A stretch of DNA of 45,312 nt from positions 1-45,312 of the forward strand of contig CACOMO010000001.1 in assembly GCA_902628335.1 (NCBI GenBank), read 5' to 3'. Of the stretch, positions 25,153 through 34,568 are shown piece after piece; position 1 is the first letter of the stretch; each line of letters starts with the position of its first letter. Source of the DNA: an uncultured Gammaproteobacteria bacterium (GTDB lineage: Bacteria; Pseudomonadota; Gammaproteobacteria; GCA-002705445; GCA-002716945). The notes under the pieces were generated by a model. The model was given only the letters and a program-made list of their open reading frames with translations, searched no databases and was not told the origin of the DNA. A program made the position numbers and the translations under genes.

Positions 25153-26306
25153 CAATAGCCACCTTGAACACCTTGGCTCACTCTCTTCCTGTTCTCTATA
25201 TGAACTCTGATTAGTATGCCAAAACATATGAACATCACTAGTAAGTTCGTTCCACCATAACTAATAAAAGGTAGGCCCATTCCTTTTGTTGGAAATAATC
25301 CAATATTAACCATTATATGAATAATTGCTTGAAAAGTAATGAGAAATCCTATCATGTATGATAAATTGCCAGCAAAATTTAAATTATTCATATAAGACTT
25401 TTTTGCCAAAGAGAATATACGTAGAAAAATAATATAAAATACGATGATTATCAAAAGTGTAAAAATTAAGCCTAACTCTTCTGCAATCAGAGCAAATATA
25501 AAGTCATTATAAGACTCCGGTAAATAGAATAATTTTTGCACACTTGATCCTAATCCCAAGCCAAAAAAGCCACCCTTACCAAATGCCAGCAAAGACTGCA
25601 TTAATTGATAGCCAGTTCCAGTAGGATCTTTCCATGGATCAAGGAATGAGACCATTCTAGCTAATCTATAAGGTTGAAGAATAATCAGTGGTATAATAGC
25701 CAAACATACAATTGTGAAATAAGTAAAAAATTTACGTAACGACAATCCCAAAATAAGCACTAGAGCAAAAAAACTACTAAATAATAAAATTATACTTCCC
25801 AAATCTCTCTGGAAAATAAGGATTATTGATAAGAAAATAACCATCATCAAACATTTGTTAAATGCTTCGTCAATATTATTCCTTGATAGATAACTACACA
25901 TCCAAATTAAAAGAAACAATCTAGAAATTTCTGTAACCTGAAGAGTTATAAACCCTAAATTCAACCATCTTGTTGCACCATTAATTTCTTTGCCTAATCC
26001 TGGTAAGAAAACCACAAGAGATAGAGCAAAACTCATAACAAGGAAATATTTGGAGTAATCATTAAAAAAATCGAGTCTAATTCTACTCAATACTGATGCA
26101 GTGACTAGACCTAATATCATGTAAACTGAATGTCTAGTAATAAAATAAAATGATGATCCTGTTTTTTCGTAAGAATAATCTAAAGTAGCTGATGATACCA
26201 TTACTAACCCAATCGAACATAAGATAACTATGGCGAGTATTAGAGTCTGGTCTATAGCCCAGCTTTCTGTTTGAAGTATTTTCTTTCTTATAAAATTAGT
26301 CAGCAA
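25152..26306 (-). CDS. ftsW: Lipid II polymerase FtsW (SEDS family)
   Basis: SEDS-family glycosyltransferase that, with FtsI, builds septal peptidoglycan. The 384 residues contain about ten membrane helices. Key family regions are LGLVTASVLSRIRLDFF, the WKDPTGTGYQLMQSLLAFGKGGFFGLGLG loop with the catalytic-region aspartate DPW, LPESYNDFIFALIAEELGL, and the end FPTKGMGLPFISYGGTNLLVMFICFGILI. It overlaps murD by 11 bases and is coupled to murG. The position is standard. Confidence 0.97.
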   Translation of the reverse strand: MLTNFIRKKILQTESWAIDQTLILAIVILCSIGLVMVSSATLDYSYEKTGSSFYFITRHSVYMILGLVTASVLSRIRLDFFNDYSKYFLVMSFALSLVVFLPGLGKEINGATRWLNLGFITLQVTEISRLFLLIWMCSYLSRNNIDEAFNKCLMMVIFLSIILIFQRDLGSIILLFSSFFALVLILGLSLRKFFTYFTIVCLAIIPLIILQPYRLARMVSFLDPWKDPTGTGYQLMQSLLAFGKGGFFGLGLGSSVQKLFYLPESYNDFIFALIAEELGLIFTLLIIIVFYIIFLRIFSLAKKSYMNNLNFAGNLSYMIGFLITFQAIIHIMVNIGLFPTKGMGLPFISYGGTNLLVMFICFGILIRVHIENRKRVSQGVQGGY

Positions 26307-27597
26307 TTTTTAACACCGTATTTGTAAAAACATTTCCCCTATGCTTATAGTCTTGATAAAAATCAAAACTTGGACTAGCAGGTGATAAAATTACTGAATC
26401 ATTCTTGATTGCATGACTATTGGCAATCTCTACAGCATCTGTCATATCTATGGCTTCATATATTTTTACACTGACTTTGAGGTCACTCAGAATTTCTTTA
26501 GAGTTTTTTCCCGTGACAATTAGTATTTTAACAGTATCATCAATTATTTTAGATAATTTCGAAAAATTCTGTTTTTTTGTCGACCCTCCCATTATCAGAA
26601 TCACATTTTTACGAAGAGACTTCAAAGCCCAATACGTTGAATCACAATTTGTAGATTTAGAATCATTGTACCATGAAATATTATTAGACTTTTTTATTAA
26701 CTCTATCCTGTGAGGAGGATGAACAAAAGTTGTTAGAGACGTAATACATTTTTTTAAATTAAATTTTAGATAGTCCATAACTGATAGAACAGCTAATATA
26801 TTTTGAAGGCTATGATAGCCTACAAAATCAAGATTTACTCCATCACAATGAAGTTTTTCTCCGACAATATGGAGATCATTTGTGACTTTATTATTAATAA
26901 TTATTTCAGAGAGATCATCATTATATCCAAAATATACTACATCATCAGTATCAATAGAATTTTTCAAAGAAATGTTTTTAATTTTTTTTCCATCATTATC
27001 AAAAATACTCATTTTTATTTTTGAATATTCCTCAAAATTTTTATGTCTATCTAAATGATCATCAGTAATGTTTAAAATAATGCTCACATCACTAGATTTA
27101 TTTGTCATATATTCAAGTTGATAACTTGATAATTCAACAATAGCATAATCTAATTCTTCATTGATGAGATTAATAGGCGGAATACCGTTATTACCACATG
27201 CTTTTGCCCTTTTATCAGAATCCCTGAGTATTTTCTCAAGCATGTTTACAACAGTCGTCTTACCATTTGTACCTGTTACTGAAATTATTTTTCCATCATA
27301 AATGGATTTAAAAAGGTCAATGTCTGTTTGAATTTGAATATCATTGTTACGGATTTCATTGATAAGTGGATGATTTAGTTCAAAGCCAGGGCTAATAATT
27401 ACGGTCTTAATCCCATGCAAAATACTATTATTGTAGTGATTGAAATAAAATTCATTTTGCTCGTAACCCTCAATACTTTTAAATTTTTCTTCGGATCTTG
27501 TGTCGTATACTCTACATACTTCGTTAATGCTATTAAAGTACTTTAAACAAGATTTCCCAGTAATTCCAAACCCAAGTATAAGTGTCTTGATTATCAT
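26296..27597 (-). CDS. murD: UDP-N-acetylmuramoyl-L-alanine--D-glutamate ligase MurD
   Basis: Adds D-glutamate to UDP-MurNAc-L-Ala. The 433-residue protein has an N-terminal Rossmann-like domain (LILGFGITGKSCLKYF), the ATP P-loop VTGTNGKTTVVNML, LSSYQLEYM, NITDDHLDRHKNFEEY with the carbamylated-lysine region, WYNDSKSTNCDSTYWALKS, and ILSPASPSFDFYQDYKHRGNVF, all characteristic of MurD rather than MurC, E or F. It begins one base before the mraY stop region with essentially no gap. Confidence 0.96.
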   Translation of the reverse strand: MIIKTLILGFGITGKSCLKYFNSINEVCRVYDTRSEEKFKSIEGYEQNEFYFNHYNNSILHGIKTVIISPGFELNHPLINEIRNNDIQIQTDIDLFKSIYDGKIISVTGTNGKTTVVNMLEKILRDSDKRAKACGNNGIPPINLINEELDYAIVELSSYQLEYMTNKSSDVSIILNITDDHLDRHKNFEEYSKIKMSIFDNDGKKIKNISLKNSIDTDDVVYFGYNDDLSEIIINNKVTNDLHIVGEKLHCDGVNLDFVGYHSLQNILAVLSVMDYLKFNLKKCITSLTTFVHPPHRIELIKKSNNISWYNDSKSTNCDSTYWALKSLRKNVILIMGGSTKKQNFSKLSKIIDDTVKILIVTGKNSKEILSDLKVSVKIYEAIDMTDAVEIANSHAIKNDSVILSPASPSFDFYQDYKHRGNVFTNTVLKIAD

Positions 27598-28683
27598 TTA
27601 CCTTATTTTCAATGATGAGAGGCCAATTAAAACTAAGACAAATGTTATAATCCAGAATCTAACGATTATTTTAGATTCATGCCAGCCTTGAAGTTCAAAA
27701 TGATGGTGAATTGGAGACATTTTAAAAACTCTTTTACCAAATACCTTATATGAAAACACCTGAATCATCACTGATAGTGCTTCTGCAACAAAAACACCGC
27801 CCATGATAGCGTAAACGAATTCCAGTCTCAATAAAATTGCAATCGTTGCTAGAATAGCACCCAATGATAGTGAGCCAACATCTCCCATAAATACTTGAGC
27901 AGGATAAGAGTTATACCAGAGAAATCCTAAACCAGATCCTACTATTGCACTAGCAAAAATAGCAACTTCTGAGACATCTGGTAGATAGGGTATAAGTAGA
28001 TAATTGGCAATGTTGAAATTTCCTTGCACATAAGCAAAAAGAACAAAAGCTGACGCAATTAATATACAGGGTAGAATAGCTAAACCGTCTAACCCATCTG
28101 TTAAATTGACTGCATTACTGGATCCAACTATTATAAAAATTGACCATGGAATAAAGAGAACTCCCATATATAAAGCATAATCTTTTACAAATGGTATTGT
28201 TAAGCTTAGGTCAATCGGTTGAAATGCAGTTGTGAAAATATAGATAATTGCGAATGATGCAAAGATAATCTGGAGTGCAAGCTTTAGCTTTCCACTTATC
28301 CCGTCACTTGATGAATGTAAATGTTTTTTGTAATCGTCGTAAAAACCTATACAGCCAAAACTCAAAAGGATAAATGATAGTATCCATATGTTATCGTTTA
28401 GTATATCTGACCAGAGGAAAGTACTTAATAAAACAGAGAAGATAATTATTGTTCCACCCATTGAGGGTGTCTCTGCTTTCGTTGCTAAGTGTGATTTTGG
28501 CCCATCATCTCGAATGCTTTGGTATAGCCCTTTTGATTTAAGATGATTAATAATTATAGGTCCAAACAATAAAGACACAGTAAGTGCAGTCAGTGCAGAT
28601 AAGATTATTCTGAGTGTAAGATATCTAAAAACATCAAATCCAGAATGAAACTGTGTCATATAATCAAAAAAATAATATAGCAT
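27598..28683 (-). CDS. mraY: Phospho-N-acetylmuramoyl-pentapeptide transferase MraY
   Basis: Membrane enzyme that makes lipid I from UDP-MurNAc-pentapeptide and undecaprenyl phosphate. The 361 residues form about ten membrane helices. Active-site features are TPSMGGTIIIFSV, FYDDYKKH with its aspartate pair, NAVNLTDGLDGLAI, FMGDVGSLSLGA and the HHHFELQGWHESKI histidine motif. Length and order in the cluster (murF, mraY, murD) are standard. Confidence 0.97.
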   Translation of the reverse strand: MLYYFFDYMTQFHSGFDVFRYLTLRIILSALTALTVSLLFGPIIINHLKSKGLYQSIRDDGPKSHLATKAETPSMGGTIIIFSVLLSTFLWSDILNDNIWILSFILLSFGCIGFYDDYKKHLHSSSDGISGKLKLALQIIFASFAIIYIFTTAFQPIDLSLTIPFVKDYALYMGVLFIPWSIFIIVGSSNAVNLTDGLDGLAILPCILIASAFVLFAYVQGNFNIANYLLIPYLPDVSEVAIFASAIVGSGLGFLWYNSYPAQVFMGDVGSLSLGAILATIAILLRLEFVYAIMGGVFVAEALSVMIQVFSYKVFGKRVFKMSPIHHHFELQGWHESKIIVRFWIITFVLVLIGLSSLKIR

Positions 28684-28685
28684 AT

Positions 28686-30029
28686 TTATACTTTTAGAGA
28701 GTTTACTATTGATTCAAATTTCATACTTCTAGAGGCTTTTATAAGAACATCTATATCTGATTTTAGCATAGGTAATATATATTTTATCAAATCTTCTTTT
28801 GATTTAAATATATTAATTTCGATTTTCACGGACTTTTTAATGTTATCTGCATGTTCAGAAATTAAAAAAATTTTACTTATTTTTTTACTTTCAGCGTATT
28901 TTAAGACTGCTATATGATGCTCTTCTGAGGCCTGACCAAGCTCTCCCATTTGACCCATAATGATCCATTTTTCTCTGTTACCTCTCAATACAAGAGAATC
29001 TATTGCTGCTTTAAAAGATTCTGGATTTGCATTGTATGAACTATCAATTATCTTGGAATTATTGTAACCATTTAGTATGGTAAATCTACCATTTGGTACT
29101 TCGAAATTTTTTAGGCCACGTTTAATTGATTCTACATCTACACCTGACTCTGTTGCACAGGCTATGGAGAATAGCACATTTGTAATCATATAATCTTCAT
29201 TATGATGAGTATTAACATCTATAATACCAAATCGCTTTGTTCCTATAACCAGCTTTCCGGGACTTTGTCCAATCAATCTATAATCACTGTCTTGTCTTTT
29301 TGAAATTGTTATTACATGATGTCTGGCTGCTTTTTTTTTCCATTTAAGGAAGTTTTCGTCATCTTTATTTAAAATAACAATTTTTCTATAACCCTGATCC
29401 TCAAGGAGCTCCTCTTTTGCCTTATACACATTTTCAATATTGCCAAAAGTTTCTAAATGAGCAGGAGATACATTTAATAGAGCAACAATATTAGGTTTTA
29501 CAATTGAAGTAAGTTCTCTTATGTCACCCACTTTGCTTGCTCCCATTTCTAAAACAAAAATCTCAGTATTTATATCTGCGGTCAGAATCGACAATGGTAA
29601 CCCAATTTGATTGTTATAGTTGCCCAGGGTTTTAGCAGTTTTATAATATTGTTGGGTTATAGACGCCGTCATAGCTGTTACTGTAGATTTTCCGTTGGTG
29701 CCAGTTATCCCAATACTTTTAGAATCTATTTTTTTTATAAAATAATTAGCAATCAAACCGAGAGATTTTATAGAATCTCTTACAGGAAATACTAGCGGAT
29801 TTTTGTGTGACCTGTTAGTAATTACAAGACAAGCTCCATTGCTTATAGCATCATCTATATAGTCATATCCATCCACATTAGACCCTGGTAAAGCGATGAA
29901 AACATCATTCTTTTTGACTTTGCGAGAATCAATGGTGAAAGAGTTAACTTGACAATTAGCTAATGTTACTCCATTATCTTGAGCGTCGTCTCTAATTACA
30001 CTCAATATTTCAAATACAGATATACTCAT
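28686..30029 (-). CDS. murF: UDP-MurNAc-tripeptide--D-Ala-D-Ala ligase MurF
   Basis: Adds D-Ala-D-Ala to complete the peptidoglycan pentapeptide. The 447-residue protein has the MurF-type N-terminal domain (FTIDSRKVKKNDVFIALPGSNVDGYDYIDDAISNGA), the P-loop GITGTNGKSTVTAM, YNNQIGLPLSIL, EMGASKVGDI, and IIDSSYNANPESFKAAI, a MurF signature. It overlaps murE by four bases. Its substrate D-Ala-D-Ala is made by ddl in the same cluster. Confidence 0.96.
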   Translation of the reverse strand: MSISVFEILSVIRDDAQDNGVTLANCQVNSFTIDSRKVKKNDVFIALPGSNVDGYDYIDDAISNGACLVITNRSHKNPLVFPVRDSIKSLGLIANYFIKKIDSKSIGITGTNGKSTVTAMTASITQQYYKTAKTLGNYNNQIGLPLSILTADINTEIFVLEMGASKVGDIRELTSIVKPNIVALLNVSPAHLETFGNIENVYKAKEELLEDQGYRKIVILNKDDENFLKWKKKAARHHVITISKRQDSDYRLIGQSPGKLVIGTKRFGIIDVNTHHNEDYMITNVLFSIACATESGVDVESIKRGLKNFEVPNGRFTILNGYNNSKIIDSSYNANPESFKAAIDSLVLRGNREKWIIMGQMGELGQASEEHHIAVLKYAESKKISKIFLISEHADNIKKSVKIEINIFKSKEDLIKYILPMLKSDIDVLIKASRSMKFESIVNSLKV

Positions 30030-31405
30030 TTAATTAAGCTCTCAACATATTTTATATCATTATGATAAATATGTTTATTTTTATAAATAATCTTTGACTC
30101 ATTCCCTTTTCCAAGTAGTAAGACTAAATAATTATTTCGTGCAAAATCTAACGATCTTCTAATAGCAGATTTTCTATTATTAATAACTTCATAATTACTC
30201 TCTCCCTTCAACGCTTCTGTTATTTGATTAGTTATTTTGATTGGATCTTCAGATCTTGGATTATCATCAGTAACAATTATGAAGTCAGCATATTTTTTTG
30301 CATGATGTGCCATATTAACTCTTTTCTCTTTATCTCTATCACCACCGCAACCAAATATTATTAATACTTTCATATTGTCTAAAGATGCCGAAACGAGTCT
30401 TTTGGAATGTTTGCACACCTCAAGAAATGAGCTTGATGTATGTGCATAATCAACAAGAAACCTCTCTCTTTTGCTTCCATTTAAAAAGTGATATCTACCT
30501 GGTATTGGTTTTAATTTATTAATTACATCGATAATATTAATTTTTCTATTTTGTCCATAAATATTTGTGAACTTAGTAAATAGATCCCTAGGTATTGTTG
30601 GATTGTCCATGAGTTCTCTCTGAGAATTGTCCTTGAAAAATACCTTTTTTGCGTTTATATTCCGCATCTCAAGATTCTTTAAAGATTCGTTTATAAATAT
30701 ATGCTTAGTAGTCATTTGTAGTAACAGTAACTTGGATTTGATATAATTTTCATTATTTTTGTGATAATCAATATGATCTCTATTTATATTTGTCAGTATT
30801 GAAACATCAAAAGAATGTGAGTTTAACCTGCCCTGATGTAAACCTTGCGATGAACATTCTATAATTAATATTTGGACATTTTTTCGTCTCATCTTATCAT
30901 ACTGTCGATAAAGCAAATGATTTTCAGGAGTCGTTCTACTTGTTAATGACAATTTTGGATAAACACCGTTACCTTCAGATGTAATTATCCCAATGTTTTT
31001 TCTAGGAAAAAGTTTTGACAAGTACTGTGCTAAAAAATGACATGTTGATGTTTTTCCGTTCGTTCCAGTAACACCTATTATAAACATATCCCTTGCTGGA
31101 TAAGAATATAACTGATCAAGAAAAGCGTTTATTTTCTCATTTAGATTAGTAATTTTTAGTATTGGTATCCTAGAACTAATATCTTCTACATTTGTTCGAT
31201 TATCTACAACTAATCCTTTGATTCCCTTTTTTATAGCCTCATTTATATAATGCGGTAGCTTTTTTTTATTCCCATATTTAAGAACAAATATTTTATCTTT
31301 ACAAGAATCTTTACTTGAAAAAACAAAATCTCGGTAATTAAGACTCTTTTTTTGATAAATATTTGAAACAAAATTTATTATCTTATCATTGTCAGATAGT
31401 TTCAT
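30026..31405 (-). CDS. murE: UDP-MurNAc-Ala-Glu--meso-diaminopimelate ligase MurE
   Basis: Adds the third residue of the stem peptide. The motif DNPR (in VTDDNPRSEDPIKI) selects meso-diaminopimelate rather than lysine. Also seen are the P-loop GVTGTNGKTSTCHFL, TTPENHLLYRQ, ECSSQGLHQGRL, TNINRDHIDYHKN and VDYAHTSSSF. The 459 residues are slightly short, and the N-terminal domain is poorly conserved, with runs of lysine and isoleucine, so the sequence has drifted more than murF or mraY. Overlaps ftsI by four bases. Confidence 0.95.
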   Translation of the reverse strand: MKLSDNDKIINFVSNIYQKKSLNYRDFVFSSKDSCKDKIFVLKYGNKKKLPHYINEAIKKGIKGLVVDNRTNVEDISSRIPILKITNLNEKINAFLDQLYSYPARDMFIIGVTGTNGKTSTCHFLAQYLSKLFPRKNIGIITSEGNGVYPKLSLTSRTTPENHLLYRQYDKMRRKNVQILIIECSSQGLHQGRLNSHSFDVSILTNINRDHIDYHKNNENYIKSKLLLLQMTTKHIFINESLKNLEMRNINAKKVFFKDNSQRELMDNPTIPRDLFTKFTNIYGQNRKINIIDVINKLKPIPGRYHFLNGSKRERFLVDYAHTSSSFLEVCKHSKRLVSASLDNMKVLIIFGCGGDRDKEKRVNMAHHAKKYADFIIVTDDNPRSEDPIKITNQITEALKGESNYEVINNRKSAIRRSLDFARNNYLVLLLGKGNESKIIYKNKHIYHNDIKYVESLIK

Positions 31406-33084
31406 CTTTTATCTGGATAAACCTCAAGTAAATTTAGGCTGTAACTCATAAATTCACTAAATATAGGTGCCGCGTTTTTTCCACCTGAAACTGGTCTGTT
31501 TTTAGGATTTCTTACAATGACTGCTGCAACATATTCAGGTTTTGATGCTGGCGCTATACCTACAAATATAACATTATGATTATTTTTGCTATATTCTCCA
31601 TTAATCCTTAACCTAACTGTCCCAGTTTTACCAGCTACGGAGTAGTTTTGTATTTTTGCACTTTTGCCAGTGCCATTATCAACTGCCTTTCTCATCATCT
31701 GTAAAATTTCTCTAGATGAATCTCTTTGAAGAATCTGCTCGCCCATTACCACGTCATCAACTTTCTTGTAGCTCAATTGCACTCTGACTCCGTCATTTGC
31801 AATAATATTATAAGCATTCGCAAGATGAAGAAGAGTTGTAGATAGACCATAACCATAACCGACCGTTCCATGTAATGCTTCATCCCAATTGTTTATATCC
31901 TTGATACTCCCATTTTGAATACCAGGAAAATCGACATATAAATCACTACCAATATTAAATTCTGCCAAAGTATCATATATCCTCTGCTTATTTGTTTTTT
32001 TTGCTATCATCGCTGCACCCACATTACTGGAGTTTCGTATAATGCCTTCTAATGTTAACAGTCCAAGATTTTTGTAATCAGTTAGTAATTTGCTTTTACT
32101 ATCTAATTTTAAACCATTTGCTGTATTTATTGTATCGTCAAGATCAATTGTCTCCGACGCAAGTGCAGCATAAACAATGATGGGTTTAATTGTCGACCCT
32201 GGCTCAAATACTGTTGAAACTACTTTATTTTTAATTTTCTCTCCTTTGAATTCATTTCTATTATTAGGATCAAAAGATGGATAATTAATCATAGTTACTA
32301 TCTCCCCTGTTTTACTCCTAATAAGAACCAGAGAAGCGCTATCTGCATCGGTTACATCTACATGTTTCTTTAATATAGAGTATCCAACATATTGTAATCT
32401 CTGGTCAAAAGATAGTTGAATATCTTCTCCAGGTTTCGATTCTTTAATAACTTCTAAAAGTTCGACAGATCTTCCTAAATTATCTTTCCTTATTTTCTTG
32501 ATACCCTTCTGAGATTTAAGAATATTGTCCTCTGCTAATTCAATGCCACTTAAACCATTATCATCAATGTCTGTAAAACCTATAACATTTGAGAAATATT
32601 CCCCACTTAGATATACACGATCATACTCATCTATAAAGTAAACATAGGGATAATTTAATTTCTCAAGTTTATTATATGTATCATCGTCGATTTTTCTTTT
32701 GAGATAGTACTCTACCTTATCTTTATTTTTCCTAAGTAAGTTGTTGAATCTTTTTTTGGGTAAATTTATAATTTTTAGTAGAGCATCAATATCAATCTCA
32801 TCTTTTATGTATGGCTCATATATTTTCTTGAAATTAATACAAAGTGTTTTTTTAGGAACACTCATTGCTAAAATACGACCATTTACATCATAAATACTCC
32901 CCCTATTCGTAATTATCTCTCTGTGATTAATTTGCCTCTTATCTGCATGAGTACTTAGATCACTCTTACATGATTCGCTATTCAGATAAAAACAATCGGT
33001 TTCAAAACCTTGCAAGAGAATTACTCTTATCATCATTAAAAAAAATACAACGGAGACGATCATATAAAAAAATGATCGTCTCAT
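31402..33084 (-). CDS. ftsI: Septal transpeptidase FtsI (penicillin-binding protein 3)
   Basis: Class B penicillin-binding protein that crosslinks septal peptidoglycan with FtsW. The 560 residues comprise one N-terminal membrane helix (about 5-25), the dimerisation/pedestal domain with RGSIYDVNGRILA, and the transpeptidase domain with the three active-site motifs: STIK (serine 297), SSN, and KTGT. No ribosome binding site is evident before the ATG; the bases just upstream read AACCTCC. It lies 28 bases after ftsZ, whereas in ordinary dcw clusters it follows ftsL directly. Confidence 0.96.
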   Translation of the reverse strand: MRRSFFYMIVSVVFFLMMIRVILLQGFETDCFYLNSESCKSDLSTHADKRQINHREIITNRGSIYDVNGRILAMSVPKKTLCINFKKIYEPYIKDEIDIDALLKIINLPKKRFNNLLRKNKDKVEYYLKRKIDDDTYNKLEKLNYPYVYFIDEYDRVYLSGEYFSNVIGFTDIDDNGLSGIELAEDNILKSQKGIKKIRKDNLGRSVELLEVIKESKPGEDIQLSFDQRLQYVGYSILKKHVDVTDADSASLVLIRSKTGEIVTMINYPSFDPNNRNEFKGEKIKNKVVSTVFEPGSTIKPIIVYAALASETIDLDDTINTANGLKLDSKSKLLTDYKNLGLLTLEGIIRNSSNVGAAMIAKKTNKQRIYDTLAEFNIGSDLYVDFPGIQNGSIKDINNWDEALHGTVGYGYGLSTTLLHLANAYNIIANDGVRVQLSYKKVDDVVMGEQILQRDSSREILQMMRKAVDNGTGKSAKIQNYSVAGKTGTVRLRINGEYSKNNHNVIFVGIAPASKPEYVAAVIVRNPKNRPVSGGKNAAPIFSEFMSYSLNLLEVYPDKR

Positions 33085-33112
33085 GGAGGTTATAGTATTA
33101 AATTTTTGTTTA

Positions 33113-34285
33113 CTAATCAGCTTGTTGCCTTAAAAAAGCTGGTACATCAATATTATCAGAGTCACTATCGGAAATAACTTCTCTCGGTATATCTGAAGCA
33201 TCTTCAGTGTTCACTGTATCTTGAATATTGCTACTTGTGATTTGATTAAGATTAATATTTTGCGACTGATTCATGTTCTCACTAACTATTGCATTTGTAC
33301 CGACATTTACGATATCTGACTCTAGTCTGGAGGTATCGAAACCTGTTGCAACGATAGTCACTCTCAAATCACCAAGATTATCCTCTTCTTTGATACATCC
33401 AATAATAATAGTAGCTGAATCATCGGCTATTTCTTTAACCTTATCACCAATAGCGCTAAATTCTTTTGATGATAGATCAGCTCCAGCTGTAATATTAACT
33501 AGAACACCACTTGCATTATTGAGATCTATATTTTCTAGCAGTGGGCTACTGAGAGCCATATTTACAGCATCCTCTGCTCTATTAGGTCCAGATGCGACTC
33601 CAGAGCCCATCATCGCTTTCCCACGTCCTGACATAACAGTCCTGACATCTGCGAAATCAACATTTATGAACCCTCTTATTGTAATTATTTCAGCTATGCC
33701 TTTCACAGCACCTCTAAGTACATCGTTAGCATTATCAAAAGAGCTAAATATAGAGTTATCGCCTCCATATACTTCAGAGAGTTTTTCATTAGGAATGACT
33801 ATCAAGGAATCAACCCACTCACTCAGTGCCTCGATTCCCTCTTCAGCATAGTGCATTCTCTTGCTGCCCTCAAATTCATAAGGCTTAGATACAACAGCCA
33901 CAGTCAAGATTCCTGCGTCACGAGCTATTTGAGCGATAATAGGGGCAGCACCAGTCCCTGTTCCGCCTCCCATACCAGCTGCTATGAAAAGCATATCAGC
34001 TCCCATGATAGCGTCAGCCAGTTCCTCTTTTGCCTCAAGAGCAGCCTGTCGACCTTTTTCGGGGTCGGCACCCGCACCTAGTCCTTTGGTAATGTCAGAT
34101 CCAATTTGAATCATTGTTGCGCCGCGAACATCGTTAAGAGCTTGGCTATCAGTATTAGCTAAAATAAACTCCGCGCCATGTATCTTAGACTCCAACATAG
34201 ATTTTACTGCATTACCGCCACCACCGCCAACACCGATGACTTTAATTACAGCATTTTGATTATATTCATTGACTAACTCAAACAT
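33113..34285 (-). CDS. ftsZ: Cell division GTPase FtsZ, in an unusual dcw position
   Basis: Tubulin-like GTPase that forms the Z-ring. The start at 34285 (MFELVNEYNQNAVIKVIGVGGGGGNAV in parts) is chosen because GGAGGT lies five bases upstream; an in-frame ATG seven codons earlier would put that site inside the gene. The resulting 390 residues match the family. The tubulin signature MGGGTGTGAAPIIA, NTDSQAL and the T7 loop NVDFADVRTVM are intact. A variable linker rich in N, S and D is followed by the C-terminal peptide VPAFLRQQ that FtsA, ZipA and ZapD bind. It sits between ftsL and ftsI, not after ftsA. Confidence 0.98.
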   Translation of the reverse strand: MFELVNEYNQNAVIKVIGVGGGGGNAVKSMLESKIHGAEFILANTDSQALNDVRGATMIQIGSDITKGLGAGADPEKGRQAALEAKEELADAIMGADMLFIAAGMGGGTGTGAAPIIAQIARDAGILTVAVVSKPYEFEGSKRMHYAEEGIEALSEWVDSLIVIPNEKLSEVYGGDNSIFSSFDNANDVLRGAVKGIAEIITIRGFINVDFADVRTVMSGRGKAMMGSGVASGPNRAEDAVNMALSSPLLENIDLNNASGVLVNITAGADLSSKEFSAIGDKVKEIADDSATIIIGCIKEEDNLGDLRVTIVATGFDTSRLESDIVNVGTNAIVSENMNQSQNINLNQITSSNIQDTVNTEDASDIPREVISDSDSDNIDVPAFLRQQAD

Positions 34286-34290
34286 TATAC

Positions 34291-34296
34291 ACCTCC
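34291..34296 (-). promoter_or_regulatory. ftsZ: Strong ribosome binding site of ftsZ
   Basis: GGAGGT with a five-base spacer to the ATG at 34285, a near-perfect Shine-Dalgarno match and the best one noticed in the window, where most starts have only weak purine stretches or overlap the previous stop. It begins three bases before the ftsL stop codon's first base in gene direction is passed, so ftsZ can be loaded independently of ftsL. Confidence 0.75.
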
Positions 34297-34298
34297 GA

Positions 34299-34568
34299 TT
34301 ACTCAATTGAATTCAGATAAATTATTTTTTCCTTACTTGGTAAAACCATATTTAAATCTTTTGTAATCCTCTCTTCTAGAAGGACTTTATTTAAAATTTT
34401 TGTCTTTTTATCTAATAAATTTTTATAATCATTTATTTCTCGTGAAAGTTTCTTTTCTGTCATCTCAATCTCAATGTTCATAATTCTATTCAGATGCTTT
34501 ATATAAACGACTAAGAAAGCTGAAGCTGCAATAAAGAAAATTATGAATAGATTAAGAGAGATTTTCAT
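34299..34568 (-). CDS. ftsL: Cell division protein FtsL
   Basis: Small bitopic divisome protein that pairs with FtsB through a coiled coil. The 89 residues have one membrane helix (about 4-24) and a charged heptad-like periplasmic stretch (IMNIEIEMTEKKLSREINDYKNLLDKK in parts). Sequence is poorly conserved in the family, so the call rests on length, topology and place right after rsmH, with which it overlaps by four bases. The next gene is ftsZ instead of ftsI. Confidence 0.85.
   Translation of the reverse strand: MKISLNLFIIFFIAASAFLVVYIKHLNRIMNIEIEMTEKKLSREINDYKNLLDKKTKILNKVLLEERITKDLNMVLPSKEKIIYLNSIE

Noticed and set aside
33085-33112. AACCTCC directly before the ftsI ATG as a regulatory signal
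   Set aside because: It is the complement of a ribosome binding site and could pair with one, but a single seven-base match in a 28-base spacer is too little to claim a structure.
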